The translations under genes and the position numbers were made by a program. Below the pieces are notes generated by a model, which saw nothing but the letters and a program-made list of their open reading frames with translations, did no database searches and was not told the origin of the DNA. DNA of 64,000 bases from an archaeon (lineage in GTDB: Archaea; Thermoproteota; Nitrososphaeria; Nitrososphaerales; Gagatemarchaeaceae): assembly GCA_016432545.1 (NCBI GenBank), contig CP066694.1:124001-188000 (forward strand), read 5' to 3'. The first letter of the stretch is position 1; every line of letters begins with the position of its first letter. Below, piece by piece: positions 8,426 to 17,576 of the stretch.

Positions 8426-9987
8426 GCCGCTTCCCCCGGCACGAAGTCCATCAGCGTGGGCGCTTTGGTGCGCCTCCTTGCCGGTTTCTCGTCGGCGTGC
8501 TTCACCAGTTCCCTCATCCTGTTCTCTTTGAAGAGGGTCGAGTAGTAGTAGGACTCGTCGATCGTGCCCTCCGCGAGCAAGATCACGACCCTTCCTTCTC
8601 TTGTGCGGCCTGTCCGACCTCTCCTCTGTATGTACCTGATCTCCGACGGGACAGCTTCGTAGAAAACGACCAGGTCCACGTCCGGCACGTGGAGGCCCTC
8701 CTCCCCGATGCTGCTGCTCACCAGCACCTTGAACTCGCCCCTTTCGAATGACTTCAGGGCCTCGGACTGCGTCTCCTGGTCCATGCCCTTGCTTCCGGTC
8801 CTGTCCGACTGTCCGACGAAGCGGCTCGCGGTGTGTCCGGCCTCGCCCAGAGCAGTAACGATGTCCTCGATGGTGTCCCTGTACTGCGTGAAGACGATGA
8901 CCCTCGAATCTTCCTTCTTCGAAAACTGGGTCTTGACTATCGACAGCATCGCCGGAATCTTAGAATGTGGGACTGCCGAGATCTTCAGGGCTTCATCCTC
9001 TATCCTCAGCCACTTCGGGTCCTTGATCAGCGACGAGGCGGACTTGCCCTTGTCGGGCCGGTCCCGGAGCTTCTCAAGGTACTTGAGCAGGGGGGACGCT
9101 CCCTGGGTCTCCACGACTTCTATCGCGTGTAGTATGGTGACCGCCTGGGCCTGGTTCATGATCGCTCCGAAGATGTACCCTCGCTGCCCTCCGCTCGCCT
9201 GGGCGCTCTTCAGGCGCGCCGAGATCGTGGCCCTGGCTTCAAGGAGCGCCTTCTTGGAGACCTTGTTGCTCCTCAGGAATCCTCCGTTCAGGAGCCTCTT
9301 GACCTTCTCATTGAAGAGCTCCCTCAGCCTGAGAGTCACCTCGTAGTACTCCTCCGGCACCCTCACCCTCACCGTCTCCATCTTCGTCTCCTCGACGTAC
9401 TCGCTTACGTCGTCGCTCTCCTCGCTCCGTGCCTCTACCTTCTCGATGAACAGGTTCCTCTTGATCTCGTTCACCTTCTCCTTGGTCGCCCCCGGGGACG
9501 CGGTCAGCCCAAGTATCAGGGGACGGTCCGCGCTCTCCTTGTACGCCTGTGCCAGCCCGGTGTAGGTGTAGTCCTTGACGCTCCTGTGGGCTTCGTCGAA
9601 GACCATTAGCGCCACTTCTCTCAGGGAGACCCGCCCATGCTTGACGTCGTTGAAGACAGTCTGGGGGGTAGCAAAGACCACCCTCGCCTTCAGCCAGGCC
9701 ACCTCTCTGTCTCCAGGGTCGACCGTACCCGTCAACAGTACGAACGAGCCTTCAGGGAGTTCGAGCTGGGCCTTGAACGCGTTGAGGTGCTGGAGGACGA
9801 GGGGCCTTGTCGGCGCCAGCACCACGACCTTCGAGCGTGCCCCCTCCCCTAAGATCCTGGAAGCGACCAGCATGGCGATCATCGTCTTCCCCAGCCCGGT
9901 CGGGAGCACCACCAGGGTGTTGACCTTTGAGGCGACCTCGGCTATCTGTTCCTGGTACTTCCTCGGCGAGAGGCCTTCTCTCAGCAA
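8422..9987 (-). CDS. Hef-like superfamily 2 helicase
   Basis: 521-aa SF2 helicase matching the helicase half of archaeal Hef (FANCM-like). It shows the Q-like start PRKYQEQIAE, Walker A VVLPTGLGKTM, DEAH box LMVFDEAHRSV, motif III GLTASPG, an insert domain (about residues 200-340), and motifs IV-VI with VIVFTQYRDT and IQRRGRTGR. The XPF-type nuclease domain of euryarchaeal Hef is absent; the protein ends about 50 residues after motif VI. Expected role is processing stalled forks or branched DNA. The start is TTG. It is convergent with pyk (4-nt overlap). Confidence 0.85.
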   Translation of the reverse strand: MLREGLSPRKYQEQIAEVASKVNTLVVLPTGLGKTMIAMLVASRILGEGARSKVVVLAPTRPLVLQHLNAFKAQLELPEGSFVLLTGTVDPGDREVAWLKARVVFATPQTVFNDVKHGRVSLREVALMVFDEAHRSVKDYTYTGLAQAYKESADRPLILGLTASPGATKEKVNEIKRNLFIEKVEARSEESDDVSEYVEETKMETVRVRVPEEYYEVTLRLRELFNEKVKRLLNGGFLRSNKVSKKALLEARATISARLKSAQASGGQRGYIFGAIMNQAQAVTILHAIEVVETQGASPLLKYLEKLRDRPDKGKSASSLIKDPKWLRIEDEALKISAVPHSKIPAMLSIVKTQFSKKEDSRVIVFTQYRDTIEDIVTALGEAGHTASRFVGQSDRTGSKGMDQETQSEALKSFERGEFKVLVSSSIGEEGLHVPDVDLVVFYEAVPSEIRYIQRRGRTGRTREGRVVILLAEGTIDESYYYSTLFKENRMRELVKHADEKPARRRTKAPTLMDFVPGEAA

Positions 9988-10048
9988 CGAACGCCGACCA
10001 GCTCTTAATTGGCTAAAAGACTTGTCCGGGAGGCAGGGCCGACCCCAT

Positions 10049-10633
10049 TCAGCTTCCAGAAGACCGCTGCCGTATCAGCGCGGCGATGTCTTCCATCTTT
10101 CGCTCTTCCGCGAGGACTAGCGCGGTCTTTCCTTCGTAGTTCTTGGCTTCCAGGCTCGGGGATGCGTTTTCGAGCAGCCATGCCGTCGCCTCCGCCCTTC
10201 CCCTCGAGACTGCGTTGTGGAGAGCGAGAGTTGCTCCCTTCGTGGCGCCCTTGTCCCACACCATCCTGCAGAGCTCGACGTCGCCGCTCAGGGCCGCGTG
10301 GGGAAGCAGTGGAATCCCGTGAGCGCCGACTGCCTCAGACATGCTCGGGTCTCTCGAAAGCATCTCTTCTACAACCTTTTTCTTGCCTAACATCGCCGCC
10401 GTGCAGATGCTCAGGGGAGCGCCCTTCTCTAGGAGGAACTCTGCCACTGGCGCCGCTCCAGTCTGAGCCGCAGCCTGAATCGCCGACTCGAAGTCGTTCT
10501 CCCCCCACTGGTAGACCACGTTGAGCAGGGAAGGGTTCTCTTCGAGCATCGCCTTGACCCTCGGCAGGTTCCCGTGCCCCATTATCACGAACTGCTTTAC
10601 GACCTCCGATTTCGGCCCCAAATCGTCCGCCAA
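10049..10633 (-). CDS. Ankyrin-repeat protein
   Basis: 194-aa soluble protein built of about five ankyrin-like repeats, for example a segment ending AAPVAEFLLEKGAP, then HAALSGDVELCRMVWDKGA, ALHNAVSRGRAEATAWLLEN and NYEGKTALVLAEERKMEDI. No enzymatic domain or membrane segment is visible. Ankyrin proteins bind other proteins; the partner is unknown. TTG start. It sits between the helicase and the DUF885 gene on the same strand. Ankyrin repeats are uncommon in archaeal genomes but not unprecedented. Confidence 0.75.
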   Translation of the reverse strand: MADDLGPKSEVVKQFVIMGHGNLPRVKAMLEENPSLLNVVYQWGENDFESAIQAAAQTGAAPVAEFLLEKGAPLSICTAAMLGKKKVVEEMLSRDPSMSEAVGAHGIPLLPHAALSGDVELCRMVWDKGATKGATLALHNAVSRGRAEATAWLLENASPSLEAKNYEGKTALVLAEERKMEDIAALIRQRSSGS

Positions 10634-10656
10634 CTCTCTCGATCCACTCCCCGGAC

Positions 10657-12357
10657 CTACTTAGACTTCGCGTAATCTCCAAGGATCTGCCTCAGAGACT
10701 CGAGGGGAACCGCTCCGTCGCTCAAGACCGCGTCATGGAACTTCTTGATGTCGAACGAGCTTCCCAGGGACTCTTCCGCTGCGGCTCTCAGGCGGCGGAT
10801 CTCGAGCTGCCCTGTCTTGTATGCGAGCGCCTGCCCGGGCCAGGTGATGTACCTATCCACCTCGTTCACGATGTTGTTCTCGGCCAGCGCGGAGTTCTCC
10901 AACATGAACTTGATCGCCTGTGCCCTCGTCCAGCCCATCGCGTGCATCCCGGTGTCGACCACCAGGCGACACGCCCTCCAGGAGTCATAGGAGAGGACGC
11001 CTATCCTGTCCAGGTCGGACGAGTACAGGCCCATCTCGTCCGAGAGCCTCTCAGTGTACAGGCCCCAGCCCTCGATGAACGCAGTCACCCCGCTGTTCTT
11101 CCTGAACTCCGGTATCCCCTCCAGCTCCTGGGCGATCGCAATCTGAAGATGGTGCCCAGGGATGGATTCGTGATAGGCCAACACCTCCGCTTCGTACCTA
11201 GGCCTTGTCTCGGGGGCATAGGTGTTGATGAAGTACTGCCCCGGCCTCGAGCCGTCCGCTGCCGGCTGCCTGTAGTACGCGATAGTCGAGTGCTTCTCCT
11301 CGTGCTCGCCCATCCGGACGACCACGCAGTCGGTCTTGGGGAGCCGCCCGAACCACTTCCCCATCGCCGCCTTGGCTCTGGCCAGCGCAGTCTCCGCCTT
11401 TTCCTGGACCTCGTCCCTGCTGCTGAAATAGAGCGAGGGGTCGGTCCTCAGCTTCTTGAGAATCTCTGGCCTGTCCCTTGTGCCAAAGACCTTCTCGCCC
11501 AGGACCTCCATCTCCCCGTTGATCCTCGCGACCTCCCTGAGCCCTGTCTGGTGCAGCTCTTCGGGGGCGAGGTCCAGCGATGTGTGATATCTTATCAGCT
11601 TGGCATAGGCCTCTGCGCCCCCCGTGATGTGAACGATTCCCGGCTTTTCCTGCGGTCGCGCATGGAGCAGGATGTCGCCCCGCAGAAACTCCAGGTATTT
11701 CCTGAACGCAGGGCGGACCGAACTGTCTACGGCACCGGCGACAGATTCCCTGAACGCCTTTAGCTCGGACTCCTTCCAGTCCGGATGTGCGACTTGCAGA
11801 GCCTTCAGCATGGGCCAGTTCCCTTCCGGCTTTGAGAGCGTCCCTTCAAGCTCGTCGATGACCTTCGCGACGCAGTCTCGGACAGCAACCCTTCCGGACT
11901 TGTACCCTCTGCTTAGGTTCGAAATGTGCTGGTCCATGTACGGTCCGAAGGCACTCAACCTCGCGGCGAACGCGGTCCCTTCCACGGGGCTCCGGACGGG
12001 CTGCAGCCCTTCGAGGTTCAGCAACTCGACCTGTATCCCCTGAAGGGGGTCGACCGTCCACTCTTCGAGAGAACACTTCGAGTAGTCGGCCTGCGCGCGG
12101 GCCTCAACGACCAGTGCGGAGAGAGTCAGACGCCCCGAGCCGGTAAGGGCTTCCGCCCTTATCCTTGAGCACCTCGCCAGGATCTCCTCGTAGGCGCTCT
12201 CGCGCCTGCTCCTTCCCGCTGGAGAGATGTCTGAGAGTCGGGAGTCGAACCTCCTGTCTCCGATCACGGTCGCGAAGATGGGGTTCTCCTCGAGGACGGT
12301 CTCCCAATAGTCTGCAGCCGCCGTGGCCAGTTCTGCTGCCTGGTCCGAAGTCTTCAC
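10657..12357 (-). CDS. DUF885 family metalloprotease-like protein
   Basis: About 566-aa member of the DUF885 family, predicted zinc-dependent hydrolases/peptidases. The diagnostic motif EVLAYHESIPGHHLQIAIAQ (HExxPGHHLQ) lies about two thirds along, followed by FIEGWGLYTERLSDEMGLY. The open frame extends upstream to 12579, but the first 74 codons look non-coding. I chose the GTG at 12357 because the protein then begins with a normal helix (VKTSDQAAELATAAADYW) and a TATA-like AAAAATAC (12381-12388, minus strand) lies about 24 nt upstream. No signal peptide is seen with this start, so it is probably cytoplasmic. Substrate unknown. Confidence 0.8.
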   Translation of the reverse strand: MKTSDQAAELATAAADYWETVLEENPIFATVIGDRRFDSRLSDISPAGRSRRESAYEEILARCSRIRAEALTGSGRLTLSALVVEARAQADYSKCSLEEWTVDPLQGIQVELLNLEGLQPVRSPVEGTAFAARLSAFGPYMDQHISNLSRGYKSGRVAVRDCVAKVIDELEGTLSKPEGNWPMLKALQVAHPDWKESELKAFRESVAGAVDSSVRPAFRKYLEFLRGDILLHARPQEKPGIVHITGGAEAYAKLIRYHTSLDLAPEELHQTGLREVARINGEMEVLGEKVFGTRDRPEILKKLRTDPSLYFSSRDEVQEKAETALARAKAAMGKWFGRLPKTDCVVVRMGEHEEKHSTIAYYRQPAADGSRPGQYFINTYAPETRPRYEAEVLAYHESIPGHHLQIAIAQELEGIPEFRKNSGVTAFIEGWGLYTERLSDEMGLYSSDLDRIGVLSYDSWRACRLVVDTGMHAMGWTRAQAIKFMLENSALAENNIVNEVDRYITWPGQALAYKTGQLEIRRLRAAAEESLGSSFDIKKFHDAVLSDGAVPLESLRQILGDYAKSK

Positions 12358-12722
12358 CGCCCGATAGACCCTCGCACCTCGTATTTTTGCTCGGCGGTCA
12401 TAGGCAATGCGCCAGCAGACCCACCGGCTCGGTCGAAATACCCCGATTCTCGCCGTTCTTGATGAGAAGGCCCGTAATGGAGGGATACCACGAGAGAAAG
12501 ACGCGTCCAAAGCCCTATATGCGCACCGAGAACAGGAACAATTCATGACATACGCACGCCGTAGAAAGTGGGCTGTCATCCGAAGGCGAAGGCATTCATC
12601 CCATCAACACGCCCTAGAACAGCGTGCTTCCCGCGGACAAAAGACAGCCTAGGCACAGCGCCCGCTGACGGGTCTGCTAGTCAGTCTCCTCTCACTTCCT
12701 GGCCAGACAGGTGAGGGCCGCG

Positions 12723-13640
12723 TCAGGAGACCGTGTTGGGTGTACCGCCGGGCTCCTTCTGCAACTCACCCCTTGAACTGTTGGTGAATATTCCCGCCAA
12801 AACCAGAGCACCGCCCACCAAGAGCGACATTGAGAGCCTCTCGGCGAGGATGAGGACGCCCATGACCGCCGTGACAACGGGGATGAGGAGCTGAGCTAGT
12901 CCGCCGAGTGAGGAGGCGACTTTCCTCAAGACGCCATTCCAGACAACGTAGCTCAGTGCAGTGCTGACCGTCCCCATATAGAGAGCCAGGGCAAGGCTCG
13001 AGGGAGCTATGTCCGTCCACTGGGCGGTCCCCGCAATCGCGGTCCCAAAGACGCCTAGAGCAGCTGCCGCGATCCCGAAGAAGAGAAAACTGTTGTAGGT
13101 GTATCCGAACGAACCTCCAGAACTTCTCCCGTAAACGGAGTAGAGTCCCCAGGAGATCCCGGTCAAAGCCATCAACGCGACCCCCTCCAGCGAAGCCGTA
13201 CCAAGTCCGCCGAAAGTCAGGACTAGGATCCCGAGCAGTCCCAGAACGAGCCCTAGGACGACGCGGAAGGTAAGCCTCTCCCGCTCTTCCACCACCGAGT
13301 ACGAGGTCATCGTTATCACCACTGCCCCGTAGAAGACCAGGGCCCCGACGCTCGCAGGAATGAAGGCGTACCCGAACGAGATTGCGAAGGCGTACACTCC
13401 CAGGAAGAGCGCGCCGACCAAGTCACGACCGCCCGGCCTAGCCTTCTTGGTCTCTTTCGGAAACGCGGCGACCATCAGCTGGAGCGTCAGAAGCCCGCTG
13501 AGGAACCTGATCACCGTCAGGGGGAACGGACCGACGAGAAGGCTCGAGACGAGGTACCTCGTGATCACGCTATTGACTGCGAAGCTGGCTACTACGATGA
13601 CCAGAGCAGCAGGGACCAGGAATCCGCGCCGGACGGCCAT
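12723..13640 (-). CDS. EamA/DMT-family transporter
   Basis: 305-aa integral membrane protein with ten predicted helices in two EamA halves (about residues 8-145 and 155-290). Landmarks are ITRYLVSSLLVGPFPLTVIRF in the first half, and GTVSTALSYVVWNGVLRKV and LLIPVVTAVMGVLILAERL in the second. The family exports metabolites such as amino acids or moves drugs; the substrate is not readable. The 143-bp gap between this gene and the end of the intergenic run below DUF885 shows no clear feature. Confidence 0.85.
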   Translation of the reverse strand: MAVRRGFLVPAALVIVVASFAVNSVITRYLVSSLLVGPFPLTVIRFLSGLLTLQLMVAAFPKETKKARPGGRDLVGALFLGVYAFAISFGYAFIPASVGALVFYGAVVITMTSYSVVEERERLTFRVVLGLVLGLLGILVLTFGGLGTASLEGVALMALTGISWGLYSVYGRSSGGSFGYTYNSFLFFGIAAAALGVFGTAIAGTAQWTDIAPSSLALALYMGTVSTALSYVVWNGVLRKVASSLGGLAQLLIPVVTAVMGVLILAERLSMSLLVGGALVLAGIFTNSSRGELQKEPGGTPNTVS

Positions 13641-13694
13641 CGGACTCAGAGGTCCTCTGGACCGAAAGTTAAGCCCGACGGCTTCGTTCCTGTC

Positions 13695-15104
13695 CTAGGC
13701 TGCGGGTGATATGTTCTGGTTGATCCGGAAAATGTTCTCAGGGTCGTACTTCTTCTTCGCCGCCTGCAAGCGGCCGTAGTTCCCCCCGAAGTTGGCGGCG
13801 ACCCGGTTCATGTCGTCCCCGGCAGCGAAGTTGATGTATCCTCCCTCCTCTGAATACGGTGTCAGCGCCTTGTAATAGTCGCGGACCCACCGGGTGTTGC
13901 TCTCGTTCTGGGCGGGGTCAGGCCACATACCTGCAACCACGACCGCGTACTTCGCCTCTCTGTGTCCGAACGCGGTCGCGTCGGGCGCGACATCGTGCAC
14001 CGCGCCGTTGATCGAATAGATGTGGGTCGTCGAGTTCACGACCGGTACCTTGGGGCCGAATTTCATGTGCGCCTCTATCGCGCCATCGGTGAGGTCGCCC
14101 GCGAAGACTGCCTTCCAGTAGTGCTGAAGGCCTGGCGGAAGCAGCCCGTCAAAGAGGCTATTCAGTGCCGGAAAAGGCATGGGCTGGACGTACTCGGCCA
14201 CGACCGGGGCGGCGTCCCTCAGTGGCGCGATGGCCTTGCTCGCCTGGTCGGGTGGGCCCGTCCAGCAGACCACCATCGCGCAGAGCGTGTCTCCATGGCG
14301 ATTCTGCGGGATGAATGGCAGGGGAGGCGCGATCTGCCAGGCGAAGAAAGCACCCAGCTGCCGCGGGGCGCTCGCGATGTACTTGTCGTAGGCCCTCATC
14401 ACTGCAGGAGCGTCCTTCACCTCGAAGAAGATGGGCCCTCCAACGACGTCCTTGACCTTGTGCAGCCTGTACTCGAAGCTCGTGACCACCCCGAAGTTTC
14501 CGCCGCCTCCTCGAATGGCCCAAAACAGCTCAGGGTTCCCCTTCTCGCTCGCAGTGACGAACGACCCGTCGGCTAGCACGAGGTCGGCAGAGATCAGGTT
14601 GTCCAAAGTGAGGCCGGCGCCCCTAGAGAGATAGCCTATCCCTCCTCCCAACGTCAGCCCTCCGATGCCGGTCGTGGAGATTATTCCTCCGGGCGTCGCA
14701 GTTCCGAAGCCGTAGGTGGCGTGGTTCAGGTCCCCCCATGTGCAGCCTCCCTCGGCCCTCACGGTCATGGAAGCAGGGTCGACCCTGATGCCTTTCATCC
14801 TCGACAGGTCGATTACAAGAGCGTCATCGGCAGTGCCGAAACCGGGAACGCTGTGCCCTCCGCCGCGCATGGCCAGCGCCAGGCCGTCCTTCCTAGCGGC
14901 CTTCACGGCCACCATCACGTCCCCTGCATCCACAGGTCTGACGACGGCTGCGGGCTTCTTGTCTATCATAGCGTTGTAGACCTTCCTTGCCTGGTCGTAC
15001 GACCCTTCTCCGGGCAGGACGACGTCTCCTCTGAACTCTCCTTTCAGGGCAGCGACTGTGGCCGGGCCCATGGGCGCCTTCCCGGGTTGCATGGGCTCTA
15101 TCAA
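13695..15104 (-). CDS. FAD-linked oxidase (berberine-bridge-enzyme-like)
   Basis: 469-aa FAD-dependent oxidoreductase of the PCMH/BBE type. The FAD-binding PCMH domain (about residues 30-215) contains the covalent-FAD His in MRGGGHSVPGFG and the loop IGGLTLGGGIGYLSR. The C-terminal BBE segment reads KKKYDPENIFRINQNI. At the position where bicovalent members carry a Cys (before GGLTLGGG) the sequence is STTGIG, so attachment is probably through His only. Start TTG at 15104 overlaps the upstream fusion gene's TGA; an ATG four codons in is an alternative. Coupling to that gene suggests a shared redox or detoxification context. Confidence 0.85.
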   Translation of the reverse strand: MIEPMQPGKAPMGPATVAALKGEFRGDVVLPGEGSYDQARKVYNAMIDKKPAAVVRPVDAGDVMVAVKAARKDGLALAMRGGGHSVPGFGTADDALVIDLSRMKGIRVDPASMTVRAEGGCTWGDLNHATYGFGTATPGGIISTTGIGGLTLGGGIGYLSRGAGLTLDNLISADLVLADGSFVTASEKGNPELFWAIRGGGGNFGVVTSFEYRLHKVKDVVGGPIFFEVKDAPAVMRAYDKYIASAPRQLGAFFAWQIAPPLPFIPQNRHGDTLCAMVVCWTGPPDQASKAIAPLRDAAPVVAEYVQPMPFPALNSLFDGLLPPGLQHYWKAVFAGDLTDGAIEAHMKFGPKVPVVNSTTHIYSINGAVHDVAPDATAFGHREAKYAVVVAGMWPDPAQNESNTRWVRDYYKALTPYSEEGGYINFAAGDDMNRVAANFGGNYGRLQAAKKKYDPENIFRINQNISPAA

Positions 15105-16786
15105 CTCTCCGGCTTGCCCGCGGCTATGACGACAGACTCGGCACCGAAGGTCCTCGTCAGACGCTTTGTATTCTCCGAGGGACTGGACGCAAAGTAGTCC
15201 AGCCTCTTCACTATCTTGACGTCCTTGAACCCCGCGTCCTTGATGGTCTTGAGGTACTCGCTCTCGACCGCCGCTCCCCCGATGCAGTCGGCCCAGAGCT
15301 GGGGGACGAGGCCGCAGACCTTCTGGACGTTGCTCTGCACCACGATGTCAGAGATCTGGATTCTGCCTCCTGGCTTCAGCACTCGATAGATCTCACCAAA
15401 TGCTCCCTTCTTGTCAAGCACGAGGTTGAGAACGCCGTTGCTCGTCACCACGTCGACGCTTTCGTCCTCTAGTGGGATCTTCGTGGCGTCTCCCTTGAGA
15501 ATCTTCACGTTCTTCGCCCCCATCTTCTCGATGTTGGCGTTCGCTTTCTCTATCATCGCCTCCGTGATGTCGAGGCCGAAGACCTTGCCCTTGGGCCCGG
15601 TCCTAAGCGAGGAGAAGAGGACGTCTGTCCCAGACCCCGACCCTACGTCGAGGACCGAGTTCCCGGGCTTGATGGCCCCTGCTGCGTGAGGAAAGCCCAC
15701 CCCTGCGAAGGACTCGAGGGCCGACTCGGGTAGCTTCTCTATCTCGTCGGTATACCCAACGAACTTCAGGGCCTCTCTGCCGAGCGGAAAGTGGTACTTC
15801 TTCCTGGGGTTCGTGGCGACCTCAGTGTAAAGACCCTTCACCGCATTCGTAATGACCTCGTTGATCTTGCTTCCAGGCTGCGCCTCCGTTGTGCCCCCGA
15901 CGTGAGAGGCCTTCGCCTGTTCGATCGTCATGCTTGCCTTCTTTGAGGAGTACCTCCATCCCGCAATCCCGGAGCCGAACTCCCTCCTGTCTACGAGTCC
16001 GCCGTCCGCGAGTTTCTTCATCCTCCCTTCAATGTCGAAGGGCGAGACACCGAAGACCACCGCGAGTTCCTTGGGGAAGATGGTCTCCCATGAATGCCGC
16101 TCGAAGTACTCCAAGATGTCCACGGGGACCCGCTTGGTGAGTCGAGAGCCAGCCACCTTCTCGAGCGCCTCCTCGTGTTCCGCAGAATCGAAGACATTGC
16201 TGACCGCGAGCCCTCTCCCCGACTGCCTGTTCACGTACTTCAAAGTAAGGAAGCTCACGTCCATTTCCCCCTTGTCTTCTTCGAAGAGAGCCTTCGCCTT
16301 GCCCGATCTTATGTCGCGGACAAGTCGTTCGGGGTCAAGCCCTACCTCCTTTCCGACCCGGGCGAGGGCCTCCTCGCCCGACACGTCTCTGGCTTCTACT
16401 GCGACAATCTCCATCAGTCTGCGAAGGAACCTCTCAGCACCCTCCTCTCCCTGGAGTTGGGCGGCCTTGAAGGCGACGCAGGCGGGCCACGTGGACTTCA
16501 CTCCCGACTTCAGGTAGTAGCCAGGGTCGGCGGGCATCCCTGTCATTGAAACGCTCTCTGTCACCCACGCACGCAGCGCCTTGTCGTCGATAACATCGTA
16601 CTCCCTCCTCCACTCTGAGAGGTCGTTGGTGATTCCTCCCATCTTGTAGGTGACGCTGATCTGTTCCCCATACACCTCCCGAAGGCGGTTGAGGACTGGC
16701 TCGAGTCCCCAGCTCCACCAACACGACGGGTCTGCGAAGTGTATGACATCCACGAGAGCCTTCGTCCGCGCCATCTTGCTACTCAT
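15101..16786 (-). CDS. DsbA-like / winged-helix / ArsM-like methyltransferase fusion
   Basis: Three domains in one chain of about 561 aa. Residues 10-205 resemble DsbA/FrnE oxidoreductases (FADPSCWWSWGLEP), but the CxxC is CWWS, lacking the second Cys. Residues 215-285 look like a winged helix (ELAVVFGVSPFDIEGRMKKL). Residues 300-561 are a SAM methyltransferase like arsenite methyltransferase ArsM: GNSVLDVGSGSGTDVLFSS, GLDITEAMIEKA, RVLKPGGRIQISDI and LWADCIGGAAVESEYLKTI, with the Cys typical of ArsM. ATG 16786 is chosen because a TATA-like GCATATAA (16811-16818) lies 24 nt upstream; GTG 16792 is possible. Arsenic or other thiophilic metalloid handling is inferred. Confidence 0.75.
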   Translation of the reverse strand: MSSKMARTKALVDVIHFADPSCWWSWGLEPVLNRLREVYGEQISVTYKMGGITNDLSEWRREYDVIDDKALRAWVTESVSMTGMPADPGYYLKSGVKSTWPACVAFKAAQLQGEEGAERFLRRLMEIVAVEARDVSGEEALARVGKEVGLDPERLVRDIRSGKAKALFEEDKGEMDVSFLTLKYVNRQSGRGLAVSNVFDSAEHEEALEKVAGSRLTKRVPVDILEYFERHSWETIFPKELAVVFGVSPFDIEGRMKKLADGGLVDRREFGSGIAGWRYSSKKASMTIEQAKASHVGGTTEAQPGSKINEVITNAVKGLYTEVATNPRKKYHFPLGREALKFVGYTDEIEKLPESALESFAGVGFPHAAGAIKPGNSVLDVGSGSGTDVLFSSLRTGPKGKVFGLDITEAMIEKANANIEKMGAKNVKILKGDATKIPLEDESVDVVTSNGVLNLVLDKKGAFGEIYRVLKPGGRIQISDIVVQSNVQKVCGLVPQLWADCIGGAAVESEYLKTIKDAGFKDVKIVKRLDYFASSPSENTKRLTRTFGAESVVIAAGKPES

Positions 16787-16810
16787 CCTCACGTGATTGC
16801 CGTTCGTTGG

Positions 16811-16838
16811 TTATATGCTGGGCGGGAGTGGTCCGCCC
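16811..16838. promoter_or_regulatory. Promoter with perfect hairpin between divergent genes
   Basis: On the minus strand GCATATAA (16811-16818) is a TATA-like box for the fusion gene. Directly behind it GGGCGG (16820-16825) and CCGCCC (16833-16838) form a perfect 6-bp inverted repeat with a 7-nt spacer, in the position of a B-recognition element/operator. A regulatory role is inferred. Confidence 0.35.
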
Positions 16839-16904
16839 GCAATCTACAGGGTCCTGATTGTTCTCCGCCAGGAGTGAGAACTGCTTTGGGCAAAAGAATG
16901 AATT

Positions 16905-17333
16905 ATGGGAGCCGAAGACCACGAGAGGCAACGCTTGATCGACCATCTCAACGCCTACGTCATCCCGGTGAGAGACTTGGAAAAGTGCATCTCGTTTTAC
17001 CGAGACACACTTGGACTGCAACTCAAGAACAAGGAAGACGACTTCGCCTATTTCGTCTTCGAAAAGACGGGCGCGCCTGGACTAGGGTTGCTAAAGATCG
17101 AAAGCGCCGCCAAGCTAATCTCGGAGGCACAGGTGCGGTCAGCCGAGGAAACGGTCCATCGGACGTACTTCGCCGTCTTCGTCGAAGACGTCGACAAAGA
17201 GTACCTGGAACTGGAGGCAAAGGGGGTACACTTCGTGAAGCCGCCTACGACTCAACCCTGGGGTCAGCGGATTGCGTACTTTGAGGATCCTGAAGGGAAC
17301 CTGTGGGAAATCTCCCACTTCCTCAAGAAGTAG
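16905..17333 (+). CDS. VOC-family (glyoxalase-like) protein
   Basis: 142-aa vicinal-oxygen-chelate protein with paired beta-alpha-beta-beta-beta units. First unit: HLNAYVIPVRDLEKCISFYR and DTLGLQLKNKEDDFAYFVF. Second unit: YFAVFVEDVDKEYLELEAKG, WGQRIAYFEDPEGNLWEISH. The terminal DPEGNLWEI carries the usual metal-ligand Glu. Members are glyoxalases, dioxygenases or drug-binding resistance proteins; substrate unknown. It faces away from the ArsM-like fusion and marks the left edge of the repeat-punctuated accessory region. Confidence 0.8.
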   Translation: MGAEDHERQRLIDHLNAYVIPVRDLEKCISFYRDTLGLQLKNKEDDFAYFVFEKTGAPGLGLLKIESAAKLISEAQVRSAEETVHRTYFAVFVEDVDKEYLELEAKGVHFVKPPTTQPWGQRIAYFEDPEGNLWEISHFLKK

Positions 17334-17474
17334 TGTTACTCCAAGACCAATTGTGTTCTCAGGGTCAGAGCGGTTCTTGTCAGGCATCGGGATGGGTCCT
17401 TCCGTACCAGAGTCTCTCGCACTTAGACGGGGACTTGTCCCTCTCGCTGGCGATCCGCGAGCATGTCCTGAACC

Positions 17475-17522
17475 AGTGTGCGGTGGGGTGGGACTTCAGC
17501 ACAGTGAATTGTGTCGAAACCT
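17475..17522. repeat. tRNA-Leu 3'-end-like repeat, copy 1
   Basis: AGTGTGCGGTGGGGTGGGA (17475-17493) matches the plus-strand image of the tRNA-Leu 3' end (23313-23330) with one extra T. It is followed by CTTCAG, an imperfect hairpin CACAGTGAATTGTG (17500-17513) and TCGAAA. The same block-hairpin-purine order recurs in copies at 18758, 21102 and 22521. It lies between two VOC genes. Confidence 0.6.
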
Positions 17523-17576
17523 AGGTCTGGTAGCCCGAGGAAAACCCTTTTCCTCTAGAGCTACGTAATAGATTTG

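Noticed and set aside
12580-12722. Possible gene upstream of DUF885, in the extension frame to 12579
   Set aside because: Composition is irregular, there is no family similarity, and a TATA box lies inside it at 12381-12388, so it is taken as intergenic.
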